NCBI RefSeq assembly: GCF_900182615.1
Contig: NZ_FXTE01000004.1
Coordinates: forward strand, 159,772-223,771
DNA length: 64,000 bases
Reading direction: 5' to 3'
Origin: Ruegeria faecimaris
GTDB taxonomy: Bacteria; Pseudomonadota; Alphaproteobacteria; Rhodobacterales; Rhodobacteraceae
Shown here: in pieces, positions 1-8,708 of the stretch
Numbering within the stretch: position 1 is the first letter of the stretch
Layout: each line of letters opens with the position of its first letter
The notes under the pieces: model-generated
The model's database searches: none
The model's input: the letters and a program-made list of their open reading frames with translations, nothing else
Told to the model about the DNA's origin: nothing
Position numbers and translations under genes: made by a program

Positions 1-2
1 AC

Positions 3-464
3 GCGGATGAGGCGTTTTCCTTTATCGAAGGGCGACTTCTGGCATTGATATTCTCGATGCTGGCCATCGGGGCCGCGCTTGATAAGTCCGGGGCGGTTTC
101 CCTGATCGTCGATGCAATTGCGCCCGGGCTCAGCACGCTGCCTCCGTTCCTGATCGTTTGGGCCATCTATGTTTTGACCTCGGTGCTTACCGAACTCGTC
201 TCCAACAACGCCGTTGCGGTAGTGGTCACGCCGATCGCAATCGGGTTGGCGCAGGCCGTCGGCGTAGACCCAAGGCCGCTGGTAGTTGCGGTGATGTTGG
301 CGGCATCTGCATCCTTTGCGACACCAATCGGATATCAGACCAACATGATGGTCTATGGTCCGGGGGGATATCGGTTTGTCGATTTCATGAAGGTTGGCAT
401 CCCCTTGAACCTGACAGTAGGGCTGCTTGCTTCGTTGCTTATTCCGATCATCTGGCCGTTGTAA
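3..464 (+). CDS. SLC13/Na+-sulfate-type permease, C-terminal part (5' end outside window)
   Basis: The reading frame is open from the first bases of the window, so only about the last 150 residues are present. They are hydrophobic and contain the motif pair typical of the C-terminal half of SLC13/DASS carriers: SNNAVAVVVTPIA, then TPIGYQTNMMVYGPGGYRF. This end closely resembles the end of the complete SLC13/TrkA-C permease at 4663-6435 (TPIGHKNNTLVLGPGGYRF), so the two are probably paralogues. Membrane carrier; substrate (inorganic or organic anion) cannot be told from this fragment. A hairpin with a T-run follows the stop codon. Confidence 0.85.
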   Translation, partial: ADEAFSFIEGRLLALIFSMLAIGAALDKSGAVSLIVDAIAPGLSTLPPFLIVWAIYVLTSVLTELVSNNAVAVVVTPIAIGLAQAVGVDPRPLVVAVMLAASASFATPIGYQTNMMVYGPGGYRFVDFMKVGIPLNLTVGLLASLLIPIIWPL

Positions 465-465
465 C

Positions 466-488
466 ACCGGCGCGAACCCGCCGGTTTT
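466..488 (+). terminator. Rho-independent terminator after the SLC13 permease
   Basis: CCGGCG / CGCCGG stem with a 6-base loop followed by TTTT, immediately after the permease stop codon. Confidence 0.6.
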
Positions 489-560
489 GCGCTGACGGTC
501 TTGTAAAGGCTGATCCAGACACAATCTTTTCCTCTAGAACTTGGACGAAAGGACGGGATT

Positions 561-1307
561 ATGCCTTTTCCAAAATTTGGTCAGTTGATCGTAATGGGTG
601 CGATTATGGTGGCGCTGATTGGCAGCGATGTATCGGCTGGTTCGGTGACCGGTACCGCCTCCTACCGCGAACGGATTGCCGTGCCTGAAGACGCGACGCT
701 TTATATCGAGCTGCAGGATATATCGCTTGCGGATGCGCCAGCGGTAACGCTGGCTGCGCAGCGCTACGTGCTGAGCGGGGTGCCTGCCGAGTTTGAATTG
801 ACCTATGATGATGCTCTGATCCGTGACGGGATGACCTATGCGGTGCGGGGGGCAATATATCGTGGGTCACAACTGCTGTTTACGACCGACACTGTGTATC
901 CGGTCCTGACCAATGGTGCGCCGGATACGGCCGACCTTTTGTTGGTCAAGACGGGCGGCCCCACGTCGGCGGGGCTGGAAAACACAAGCTGGACGGCGAT
1001 TGGTGTGGATGGGGCCGTGCTGAACAGCGAACGCGCACCGCAACTTGATTTTGCGCAAGGCGGTGCCTTTAGCGGCTCAGGCGGTTGCAACCGTTTCACA
1101 GGGCAGGCCGAAATTTCCGGAAATTCGCTTACGTTTCCAGACAATATTGCGGCCACTTTGATGGCCTGCCCGCCCGAGATGGAGCAGGTCGAGGATCAGT
1201 TCTTTGCCGCCCTGCAAAACGTGGTGTCCTATGCGGTGGCGGGCGATAGCCTTGCGCTGCTGGACAGCGCAGGCGACCCAGTTCTGAAATTCATACGCAC
1301 GCAGTAA
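561..1307 (+). CDS. Exported YbaY/META-domain protein
   Basis: 248 residues. Residues 1-26 look like a signal peptide (hydrophobic IVMGAIMVALIG, then VSA-G). Residues about 27-125 match the YbaY/YscW-like beta-sandwich (GTASYRERIAVPEDATLYIE is the typical start). Residues about 137-245 form a META (HslJ-like) domain with its signatures GGCNRFTG and TLMACP. Proteins with this architecture are periplasmic or outer-membrane associated and linked to envelope stress or antibiotic tolerance in other bacteria; the exact role is unknown. It stands alone and its stop directly abuts the stop of the convergent dehydrogenase gene (1308). No lipobox cysteine is obvious, so it is probably soluble. Confidence 0.8.
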   Translation: MPFPKFGQLIVMGAIMVALIGSDVSAGSVTGTASYRERIAVPEDATLYIELQDISLADAPAVTLAAQRYVLSGVPAEFELTYDDALIRDGMTYAVRGAIYRGSQLLFTTDTVYPVLTNGAPDTADLLLVKTGGPTSAGLENTSWTAIGVDGAVLNSERAPQLDFAQGGAFSGSGGCNRFTGQAEISGNSLTFPDNIAATLMACPPEMEQVEDQFFAALQNVVSYAVAGDSLALLDSAGDPVLKFIRTQ

Positions 1308-2969
1308 TCAGGCCACAGCGCGCGACCGTCCTGCGTTGCGCCCGGAAAAGATGCAGCCGCCCAGAAATGTGCCTTCCAGCGCGTTGTATCCGTGATAGCC
1401 GCCGCCGCCGAAACCGGCGACCTCTCCTGCGGCGAACAGCCCGGGAACGACCTGACCGTTTGGACCGATCATCTGACTGTCGAGGTTGGTCTGCAAACCG
1501 CCCAGCGTTTTGCGCGTCAGCATGTGAAGTTTGACCGCGATTAGCGGCCCATTGGCAGGATCAAGGAACTTGTGTGGTTTGGCGGTGCGGATCAACCTGT
1601 CACCCCGATAGTTGCGGGCCGTCAGAATAGCCGCCATCTGCGCGTCCTTGGTAAACGGGTTGTCGACCTGTGAGTCCCGCGCTTCGATCTGGGCGCGCAA
1701 ATGCGCTTCATTGATCAGATCGCCACCCAGTTGGTTCATGCCGCTGACCAGTTCGGTCAGAGTGTTGGCAACGATGAAATCTTCCCCGTGTTGTTTGAAG
1801 GCCTCGACCGGCGCGGTGGCTTGCGATCCTGACAAAATGCGCTGACGGATAACCTCTTTCCAGCTGCCCGAGGTGAAATCCGGGTTCTGTTCCGACCCGG
1901 AGAGCGCAAATTCTTTTTTGATGACTTTCTGCGTCAGTACAAACCAGCTGTATTCATAACCGGTCTTCAGGATCTCTTTCAGCGTGCCCAACGTGTCGAA
2001 CCCCGGCAAACAAGGGGGCAACAGACGATTGCCGCGCGCGTCAAACCACATAGAGCTTGGGCCGGGCAGGATACGAATTCCGTGCGATGGCCAGATCGGG
2101 TTCCAGTTTTTGACGCCCTCGGTGTAATGCCACATCCGGTCGCCGTTGATCACATGCCCACCGGCCTTTTCGCTGATAGGGATCATCCGACCGTCAACGT
2201 GGAACGGCACGCCCGCGATCATGTCTTTGGGTGGTTCGCCCAGGCGGTCGCGCGGCCAGTTCTTGCGCACCATTTCGAAATTGCCACCAATACCGCCCGA
2301 ACTGACGATGACCGAAGGAGCATAGACCTCGAATTCCCCGACCTCTTCCCGGTTGGTCTTGGCGCCATGCGCGGCTGCGTCCTCAGCCAAGACCTCTCCC
2401 GAGACGCCTTTGGCACAGCCGTTTTGCATAATGATATGGCTGACTTGGTGGCGGAACTTCAGCTGGATCAGGCCTGTGCTGACATGTTCGCGCACGCGAC
2501 GGATGAAATGTTCCAGAACACCAGGGCCGGTGCCCCATGTGATGTGGAACCGAGGTACCGAATTGCCATGTCCATCGGCATAAGAACCGCCACGTTCGGC
2601 CCATCCAACCACAGGAAACCATCGCAGCCCCATATCGTGCAGCCAGGGCCGCATTTCACCGGCGGCGAATTCGACATAAGCCTCGGCCCATTTGCGGGGC
2701 CAAGCGTCTTCTTCGCGGTCAAACTGCGCGCTGCCCTGCCAGTCACGCAAGGCCAGTTCGTGGCTGTCCCTGATGCCCATCCGGCGCTGTTCCGGCGTGT
2801 CGACCATGAACAATCCACCGAGGCTCCAGAACGCCTGACCGCCGAGGAAATGACCGGGTTCCTGATCCAGTATGATCACCTTTTTTCCGCGGTCGCCTAG
2901 CTCGGCCGCGGCCGCAAGCCCAGCCAGCCCAGCCCCAACGACAATGGCATCTGCGGTGTTATTGGACAT
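1308..2969 (-). CDS. FAD-binding dehydrogenase, 3-ketosteroid dehydrogenase/fumarate reductase-like
   Basis: 553 residues from the ATG at 2969, preceded by AGAGGAAAAAAC. The frame stays open further upstream, but that part is a low-quality translation overlapping the carrier gene. Residues 9-17 hold the dinucleotide-binding GAGLAG motif. The C-terminus has the family's GLFAAGEVAGFGGGGYHGYN flavin-closing motif. The fold is FAD_binding_2, as in fumarate reductase flavoproteins and 3-ketosteroid dehydrogenases; many bacterial members are called only 'FAD-binding dehydrogenase'. It follows the BASS-type carrier by 11 bases, so the two are almost certainly cotranscribed, and substrate uptake followed by dehydrogenation is a reasonable inference. 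The true substrate is unknown. Confidence 0.85.
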   Translation of the reverse strand: MSNNTADAIVVGAGLAGLAAAAELGDRGKKVIILDQEPGHFLGGQAFWSLGGLFMVDTPEQRRMGIRDSHELALRDWQGSAQFDREEDAWPRKWAEAYVEFAAGEMRPWLHDMGLRWFPVVGWAERGGSYADGHGNSVPRFHITWGTGPGVLEHFIRRVREHVSTGLIQLKFRHQVSHIIMQNGCAKGVSGEVLAEDAAAHGAKTNREEVGEFEVYAPSVIVSSGGIGGNFEMVRKNWPRDRLGEPPKDMIAGVPFHVDGRMIPISEKAGGHVINGDRMWHYTEGVKNWNPIWPSHGIRILPGPSSMWFDARGNRLLPPCLPGFDTLGTLKEILKTGYEYSWFVLTQKVIKKEFALSGSEQNPDFTSGSWKEVIRQRILSGSQATAPVEAFKQHGEDFIVANTLTELVSGMNQLGGDLINEAHLRAQIEARDSQVDNPFTKDAQMAAILTARNYRGDRLIRTAKPHKFLDPANGPLIAVKLHMLTRKTLGGLQTNLDSQMIGPNGQVVPGLFAAGEVAGFGGGGYHGYNALEGTFLGGCIFSGRNAGRSRAVA

Positions 2970-2980
2970 GTTTTTTCCTC

Positions 2981-3838
2981 TCAGCTGCGGCGCAGCCAGG
3001 CGATAAATGGCAGGGCGACGACATACATCAAGATACCATAGACGGCCGATGGCAGAGCAAGAGGGCTTAGCCCGTTTTCCGTGCTGGTAATCAGCGCTGC
3101 CAATGTGATGCCAAGAGTCGAGTTTTGGATGCCAGTTTCGATCGAGATCGTCTTGCTCTCGTTCCATGACAGGTTCACGGCGCGGGCCAGTCCCAGCCCG
3201 ATCAGCAGCAGCGCAATGTTCAGGGTGATCAACGCCGACCCCATCAGCCCCAAATTTTCGACGAACATTTCCCAGTTCCCGGCCAGCGCGGCGAGAACGA
3301 TCAGGACGAAAAGAATCGAAGCCAGTTTGGACAGATGGGCATCGACCCGTTCTGCGAATCCTTTTGCGAAATGCCGTATACTGACGCCGATGGCAACGGG
3401 CAGGGTGGTGATCAGGAACATCGCTATGGCCAGCCCGGTGATCGAAACCTCGGGTGCGTCCTCGCCCATGAAGTGATTGATCGACCATGCGGCCAATACG
3501 GGTACCGTCACCATCGACAGCAAGCTGATGATGGCTGTCAGGCTGACGGAAAGAGCGACATCACCCTTGGCCAGTTTAGTCAGGATATTGCTGGTAACAC
3601 CGCCGGGGCAAAAGCTGAGGAGCATAACACCGACTGCTATTTCCGGTGGCAGTGCAAAGAGTTTGACCGTCGTAAATGCCGCAATGGGAAGCAAGATCAC
3701 CTGGCAGAACGCCCCTATCGCAAAAGGGTATCGTCTGCTGACAACCCGGCGGAAATCGGCGATCTCAAGCCCGACACCCAAGGACAGCATGATTATGGCC
3801 AACGATAGTGGCAGGCCGACATTAATAAGCAGATCCAA
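2981..3838 (-). CDS. Bile acid:sodium symporter (BASS) family carrier
   Basis: 285 residues, nearly all hydrophobic, with about nine or ten predicted membrane spans. It carries the family's conserved LSFCPGGVTSNILTKLAKGD (first crossover region) and ETGIQNSTLG (second crossover region) motifs, so it is a BASS/SBF-type sodium-coupled carrier rather than an MFS protein. The start is a TTG at 3838; no in-frame ATG is available and a GGGAGGAG ribosome-binding site lies about 8 bases upstream. BASS members carry bile acids, steroid sulfates, pantoate, 2-keto acids or other organic anions, so the substrate is open. The dehydrogenase gene begins 11 bases after its stop. Confidence 0.87.
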   Translation of the reverse strand: MDLLINVGLPLSLAIIMLSLGVGLEIADFRRVVSRRYPFAIGAFCQVILLPIAAFTTVKLFALPPEIAVGVMLLSFCPGGVTSNILTKLAKGDVALSVSLTAIISLLSMVTVPVLAAWSINHFMGEDAPEVSITGLAIAMFLITTLPVAIGVSIRHFAKGFAERVDAHLSKLASILFVLIVLAALAGNWEMFVENLGLMGSALITLNIALLLIGLGLARAVNLSWNESKTISIETGIQNSTLGITLAALITSTENGLSPLALPSAVYGILMYVVALPFIAWLRRS

Positions 3839-3910
3839 CTACAACTCCTCCCAAAGCCGTTCGGACCAGCGTAAGCGAGGGTCAAAGCCGCAGGCAACCG
3901 CGCCGTAGGG

Positions 3911-4645
3911 TCAGCCGTAGCGTTGGGCGAACCTGCGCAGGATTTCACCGGGCAGAGTGACATTGGCGGCGTGGCAAATGTCGATCAGACGCTGCGCATC
4001 TTCGGGCGGGAAATAGCCGTGGTGTTTGTAGATGGTGATACGTTCTTCAAAGTCGCGGGCATCAGCCTCGGGGTGGAACTGTGTGGCATAGACATTCTGG
4101 CCCCAGCGGATCATCTGGAACGGGCAAGGGTCCGAGGCAAGCAGATGCACGCACCCTTCTGGCAGGGATTGCACAGCCTCTTTATGGCCCACAAAAGCAT
4201 CAAAACTCTGACCCAGCCCCGAGATCAGTGGATCGGTCGCACCGTCCTCTGTCACGTGGCAGGTTGAGGGGCCGACGGGCTCTCCGAACTGGTCTTTACT
4301 GACATCGCCACCCAGATGCGCGGTAAGAATACCCAGCCCATAGCAGCACCCCATGAACGGATGATCGCGCGCGGTGATCTGCGGCATCAGGCCCATGATG
4401 GCGGCTTCGGTGCGGGCATCCGTCGGCGATTTTGTCGCCGGATCGTCGCTGACACAGCCGGGGCCGCCGCCGACGATCACTCCAGCATAGTCGGTCACGT
4501 CCAAGCCGTCGGGCATGTCTTCACAATCCAACCGGATGCGATGGGTCTGTTCAGAACTCAGGCCGGTCTTGTCCAAAATCGAGGCAAATTCGGCATCGGA
4601 CGCATCGGTTTCCGGGCGTAACTGCAGGATCAGAAATTGTTTCAT
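3911..4645 (-). CDS. Class I glutamine amidotransferase-like protein
   Basis: 244 residues from the ATG at 4645. GGGPG forms the oxyanion region at residues 59-63, the nucleophile elbow MGCCYGLG places the catalytic cysteine at 101, and QFHPEAD gives His191 and Glu193, so the GATase1 triad is complete. No synthetase domain is attached, so it resembles stand-alone GuaA-like amidotransferases such as gamma-glutamyl-amine hydrolases. It follows the SLC13/TrkA-C permease on the same strand. An alternative GTG start at 4666 would give a 4-base GTGA overlap with the permease stop, a usual sign of translational coupling. I favour the ATG because homologues normally begin at MKQFLILQ-like sequence; the choice is unsure. 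Confidence 0.82.
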   Translation of the reverse strand: MKQFLILQLRPETDASDAEFASILDKTGLSSEQTHRIRLDCEDMPDGLDVTDYAGVIVGGGPGCVSDDPATKSPTDARTEAAIMGLMPQITARDHPFMGCCYGLGILTAHLGGDVSKDQFGEPVGPSTCHVTEDGATDPLISGLGQSFDAFVGHKEAVQSLPEGCVHLLASDPCPFQMIRWGQNVYATQFHPEADARDFEERITIYKHHGYFPPEDAQRLIDICHAANVTLPGEILRRFAQRYG

Positions 4646-4662
4646 GGAACGGCTCTTACCCG

Positions 4663-6435
4663 TCACAGCGGCCAGAACACAAGGATGGCGGGTATCGAAA
4701 CCGCAATGATCAGGATTTCCAGCGGCAGGCCCATGCGCCAGTAGTCTCCGAACCGATAGCCACCCGGACCCAGAACTAGCGTGTTGTTCTTATGCCCGAT
4801 AGGCGTCAGGAACGCAGCCGAGGCTGCAACGGCGACCGTCATCAGAAACGGGTCGGGGGAAACCTCAAGCGTGCGGGCCATCTGAATGCCGACCGGGGCC
4901 GCCACAATCGCCGTGGCGGTGTTGTTCAACACGTCCGACAGGGTCATGGTGACCACCATCAGAACGGTCAGAATAGCCCATGCAGGCAGGCCGTTAGTTA
5001 ACTGGATCAGCGCATTGGCGATCAGTTCGGTGCCGCCCGAGGTTTCCAGTGCGCTGCCCAGGGGGATCATCGAGCCCAGCAAAACGACCACCGGCCATTC
5101 GATGTGAGTATAGAGATCTGCGATTGGCATGATCTTGGTCAGCACATAGGCAACCACAACCAGCCCCAATGCGACCGGCAGGTAGATCAGCCCAACACTG
5201 GCTGCCAGTACCGCGGTGGCAAACAGGCCAATCGCAAGCCAGGCCTTTTCATTGGCGGTGACGTTCAGACCGCGTTGGGCCAGCGGTAGGCATCCCAGCC
5301 ATTCGGTCACATCGGCGCTGCGATCACGCGGGCACAGCAACAACAGGATGTCGCCAGCCTCAACCTCGGTTTTGCGAACCTGTTCGGTGATGCTGCGGCC
5401 CTGGCGCGAAATGCCCATCAAAACGGTGCTCTGCCGCCATGCCAATCCCAACCCCTGCGCAGTACGCCCGGTGATGCGGGCGTTTTCGGTCACGACAACC
5501 TCGACGACTTCCAGCCCGTCGCCTTCAGCGGTCAGAAGCTCCTGTCGACGTGTGTCCGAAAAATCCAGCTTCAGCGCCGCGCGGAATTCATCCAGCGCCT
5601 CGGGGCGGGCCTCAAGCACCAGCGCGTCACCCTGATTCAGTGTTGCATGGGCCGACCGGCCATAGCGGCGCTTGCCGTCGCGGATCAGGCCGATGATGGC
5701 GACGTCAGATTTCTCGGCATCTTCATAAAGCTCGCTGACCCGTTTGCCGATCAACGGCGATTCCGGTGGGACGGTTAGTTCTGCGATATATTCGGCCAGC
5801 GCCTCAGAGGTTTCGGTTTGCGGTCCCCGGTTCGGGATCAATCGCCAGCCCACCAGTGAGACAAAAGCAAGCCCGGCAATCGCAGCAATGCCACCCACAG
5901 GGGCGAAATCGAACATACGAAAGGGCTCGCCCAGAGTTTCTGCGCGGATTGAGGCGATGATGATGTTCGGTGGCGTGCCAATCAGGGTCGCCATCCCACC
6001 CAGAATTGTTGCAAAGCTGAGCGGCATTAGGGTCAGGCCGACGGCTCGTCCGGCTTTTCGTGCGGTCTGAATGTCGACCGGCATCAACAGGGCCAAGGCA
6101 GCGACGTTATTCATGAAGGCGGACAGAACCGCCCCGATACCGCCCATCAAGGCGATATGGGCCCCAAGGCCGCGTGACGCGTCAACCAGTGATCGCGTGA
6201 TCAAGAATACCGCACCGGACCGGACCAGCCCGGCCGAAACGACCAGAACCAGCGCGACGATGATGGTTGCCGAGTGACCAAAACCGGCAAAAGCGTCATC
6301 GACGGGTACTACCCCCAACACCACTCCGATCAGAAGCGCGGAAAACGCAACAAGATCATAGCGAAACCGCCCCCAAAGCAGCATTCCGAATACAGTGGCA
6401 AAGAGAGCGAAAAGTATGATCTGATCTGTCGTCAT
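4663..6435 (-). CDS. SLC13-family permease with two TrkA-C (RCK_C) domains
   Basis: 590 residues. The N-terminal 200 residues hold about six membrane spans. Two cytoplasmic TrkA-C regulatory domains lie at about 210-295 and 305-385 (VPPESPLIGKRVSEL; ENARITGRTAQGLGL), then a second membrane half ends with TPIGHKNNTLVLGPGGYRF. This domain order is standard for the DASS/SLC13 subfamily found in bacteria and algae, often annotated as sulfate or dicarboxylate carriers; the substrate is not determined here. It is transcribed toward the amidotransferase gene, with adjoining or overlapping ends. It is a likely paralogue of the truncated carrier at the window start. Confidence 0.9.
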   Translation of the reverse strand: MTTDQIILFALFATVFGMLLWGRFRYDLVAFSALLIGVVLGVVPVDDAFAGFGHSATIIVALVLVVSAGLVRSGAVFLITRSLVDASRGLGAHIALMGGIGAVLSAFMNNVAALALLMPVDIQTARKAGRAVGLTLMPLSFATILGGMATLIGTPPNIIIASIRAETLGEPFRMFDFAPVGGIAAIAGLAFVSLVGWRLIPNRGPQTETSEALAEYIAELTVPPESPLIGKRVSELYEDAEKSDVAIIGLIRDGKRRYGRSAHATLNQGDALVLEARPEALDEFRAALKLDFSDTRRQELLTAEGDGLEVVEVVVTENARITGRTAQGLGLAWRQSTVLMGISRQGRSITEQVRKTEVEAGDILLLLCPRDRSADVTEWLGCLPLAQRGLNVTANEKAWLAIGLFATAVLAASVGLIYLPVALGLVVVAYVLTKIMPIADLYTHIEWPVVVLLGSMIPLGSALETSGGTELIANALIQLTNGLPAWAILTVLMVVTMTLSDVLNNTATAIVAAPVGIQMARTLEVSPDPFLMTVAVAASAAFLTPIGHKNNTLVLGPGGYRFGDYWRMGLPLEILIIAVSIPAILVFWPL

Positions 6436-6545
6436 ACCGCCAACATACTCGCAGAAGAAGCCGTCGCAAGCCGGTCTCTTGATCCCATGGCCCGCAAAAG
6501 TCTATATGGGCGCCAAATACGCAAACACTATCACGAGGACGCACC

Positions 6546-7286
6546 ATGGCAGGCCACTCCAAATGGGCCAATATCCAGCACCGCAAGGGACGTCAGGACG
6601 CCGCGCGGTCCAAACTGTTTTCCAAGCTGTCAAAAGAGATCACCGTTGCCGCTAAGATGGGCGACCCCGATCCCGACAAGAACCCGCGTCTGCGTCTGGC
6701 GGTGAAAGAGGCCAAGTCAAACTCGGTCCCCAAAGACGTGATCGACCGGGCGATCAAGAAATCGCAGGCGGGCGATGGCGACGAATACGAAGAAATCCGG
6801 TATGAGGGCTATGGCCCCAACGGCGTGGCCGTCATCGTCGAGACGATGACCGACAACCGGAACCGGACCGCATCGACCGTGCGCTCGACCTTTTCCAAGA
6901 ATGGCGGCAATCTTGGCGAGACCGGCTCCGTCGGCTTTATGTTCGAACGCAAGGGTGAAGTGGTCTATCCAGATACGGTTGGTGATGCCGACACCGTGTT
7001 CGAAGCGGCCATTGAGGCAGGCGCGGAAGATGTTGAAAGCTCGGACGAAGGTCATATCATCTGGTGCGCCGACACCGATCTGAACGACGTCTCGAACGCG
7101 CTCGAGGCCGCGCTGGGTGAAACGGAATCCACCAAACTGGTTTGGAAGCCAAGTACCACGACCGAGCTGGGGCTTGAGGATATGCAAAAGCTGATGAAGT
7201 TGGTGGATGCGCTGGAAGATGATGATGACGTTCAGCGTGTCACAACCAATTTCGAAGCCTCGGATGAGGTGATGGCGCAGCTTTGA
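6546..7286 (+). CDS. yebC: YebC/PmpR family DNA-binding/translation factor
   Basis: 246 residues, the usual family length, starting with the family's hallmark [19 protein letters not shown] and containing [15 protein letters not shown] and [11 protein letters not shown]. YebC-type proteins were long listed as transcription regulators; recent work on several members links them to translation of proline-rich stretches. Cytoplasmic. It stands alone, 110 bases after the divergent permease, and is followed by a clear terminator. In many proteobacteria yebC lies beside ruvC-ruvA-ruvB; here it does not. Confidence 0.95.
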   Translation: MAGHSKWANIQHRKGRQDAARSKLFSKLSKEITVAAKMGDPDPDKNPRLRLAVKEAKSNSVPKDVIDRAIKKSQAGDGDEYEEIRYEGYGPNGVAVIVETMTDNRNRTASTVRSTFSKNGGNLGETGSVGFMFERKGEVVYPDTVGDADTVFEAAIEAGAEDVESSDEGHIIWCADTDLNDVSNALEAALGETESTKLVWKPSTTTELGLEDMQKLMKLVDALEDDDDVQRVTTNFEASDEVMAQL

Positions 7287-7311
7287 TCTGCCCCGCATCT
7301 TGAGATTTGGA

Positions 7312-7336
7312 AACCCGGCCGTCAGGCCGGGTTTTT
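7312..7336 (+). terminator. Rho-independent terminator of yebC
   Basis: AACCCGGCC-GTCA-GGCCGGGTT perfect 9-bp stem followed by a T-run, 25 bases after the yebC stop. Confidence 0.85.
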
Positions 7337-7422
7337 TGTTGGTTGGAGGATAGGGCTATTGGCCGATCAGGTTCGAACCCATAGGCTGGGTCGAATAGCT
7401 GAAGCAGCGAGTCAAAGAGCAG

Positions 7423-8694
7423 ATGACCGAACCTCAATTTGATTTGGCCAAACGCAATGTGCCTGTTTTGACCGGGCAGAGTATTCTGTCGCAGGTCGCC
7501 TGGACCCTTGGCAGCCCGTCCATTGTCTTGCCGTTTCTTGCCGTTTCGCTGGAACTTCCGATGTTCATCGCCGGCGCGCTGGTTTCAATCCGCATGGTCG
7601 GCAGCATGATCGCCGACGTGTTTCTGGCCCAGGTCATTGCGCTGCGCGAACAGAAGAAACGCAGCATCGCGATGACCGAAGTATTGATCGGGGCCTGCCT
7701 TGTCATGGCTCTGGCGGCGGCCGCGACAGGCAGTCTCGTGTTCACGGCCACAGCCTTTATCATCGCATTTTTTTTGATCGGTCTTGTGGGTGAGATCCAG
7801 ACATTGCTGCTTACTGACCTGCTGGGCGCGCACGTTCAGTCCAGGTCACGGATGATCATGCGATATCTGCAGTTAGGCGCCGGCGGATTGGGCGCAATCG
7901 GTCTTGTTCTGTTGGTCCATCAAATCACGCTGGGCAACCCTCCGTTTGCGCGCCATTCGGTTGTGATCGGAGTTGCAGTGGTGTTTTTTCTGTTGTCTGG
8001 CCTATCAATCCTGGCGATGTCCGAAGTTCCGCATCAGAAAATTTCCACAGCGCCTGAGGACGAAAGCAAAAGACATTGGTCCGAGTATTTCACCGATATT
8101 CTGGCGATGTTCAACCAGACCTGGTTCCGGCGCTATATGGTCATGCGCCTTCCGATTGTGGTTGTCAGTCTATCGGTTCCGTTCTTTGCCCTGATGGCGG
8201 CCGAGGCACATCACAGTTCGGCCAAAGGTCTTACCGCAATGATCATTTCGTCGGCCTCTGGATATCTGGTCTCTGCGCCTTTGTGGCAGTTTGTTAACCT
8301 GAAATCCCACCGGGCGGTCATGGTATCCGGAACTCTGATGGTGGCCTTGACCGGAGCAGGGCTGCTGACGGTCCATTACCTCCATATCGGTCATCAGGTG
8401 CACACTCATGCGGTTGCCCTGTTTGTGGTGACCGTGGCGGTAACAGGCATCAGCAGTGCCCGAAAGTTGTATTTTCTGGATATCGCCCCGTTTGATCAGC
8501 GGGTCAAAGGGGCGGCAGCGGTGAAAAGCATCTCGCGGATTGTTGCGGTCATCGTGTCGGCGGCGCTGGCTGGTCTGGCGCATATGCACCAGGTCTCTGC
8601 GGCGGTTTTGATCGTTGTCTTGGTCAGCCTGATCGCAGCTTTTGCCTGTTACCGGGTGGTGACGCCAATTCCTAAAGCGCCCGAGCCATCCTGA
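7423..8694 (+). CDS. MFS-like membrane transporter, function unknown
   Basis: 423 residues with about 11-12 predicted membrane spans and a central cytoplasmic stretch near residue 210 (EDESKRHWSEYFTDI). The topology is that of major facilitator carriers, but the usual MFS loop signature is weak. The start region (LTGQSILSQVAWTLGSPSIV) and the sequence RKLYFLDIAPFDQRVKGAAA resemble unassigned alphaproteobacterial MFS proteins. Substrate unknown. It converges with the ArgP-like regulator gene with a 14-base gap. Confidence 0.7.
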   Translation: MTEPQFDLAKRNVPVLTGQSILSQVAWTLGSPSIVLPFLAVSLELPMFIAGALVSIRMVGSMIADVFLAQVIALREQKKRSIAMTEVLIGACLVMALAAAATGSLVFTATAFIIAFFLIGLVGEIQTLLLTDLLGAHVQSRSRMIMRYLQLGAGGLGAIGLVLLVHQITLGNPPFARHSVVIGVAVVFFLLSGLSILAMSEVPHQKISTAPEDESKRHWSEYFTDILAMFNQTWFRRYMVMRLPIVVVSLSVPFFALMAAEAHHSSAKGLTAMIISSASGYLVSAPLWQFVNLKSHRAVMVSGTLMVALTGAGLLTVHYLHIGHQVHTHAVALFVVTVAVTGISSARKLYFLDIAPFDQRVKGAAAVKSISRIVAVIVSAALAGLAHMHQVSAAVLIVVLVSLIAAFACYRVVTPIPKAPEPS

Positions 8695-8708
8695 TCGGCC
8701 AATCCTGT

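Noticed and set aside
2082..2900. 272-codon plus-strand frame
   Set aside because: Lies wholly antisense to the FAD dehydrogenase; no protein features.
2970..3488. N-terminal extension of the FAD dehydrogenase
   Set aside because: It overlaps the BASS carrier in another frame and has Arg/His-rich shadow composition; the ATG at 2969 with its ribosome-binding site is preferred.
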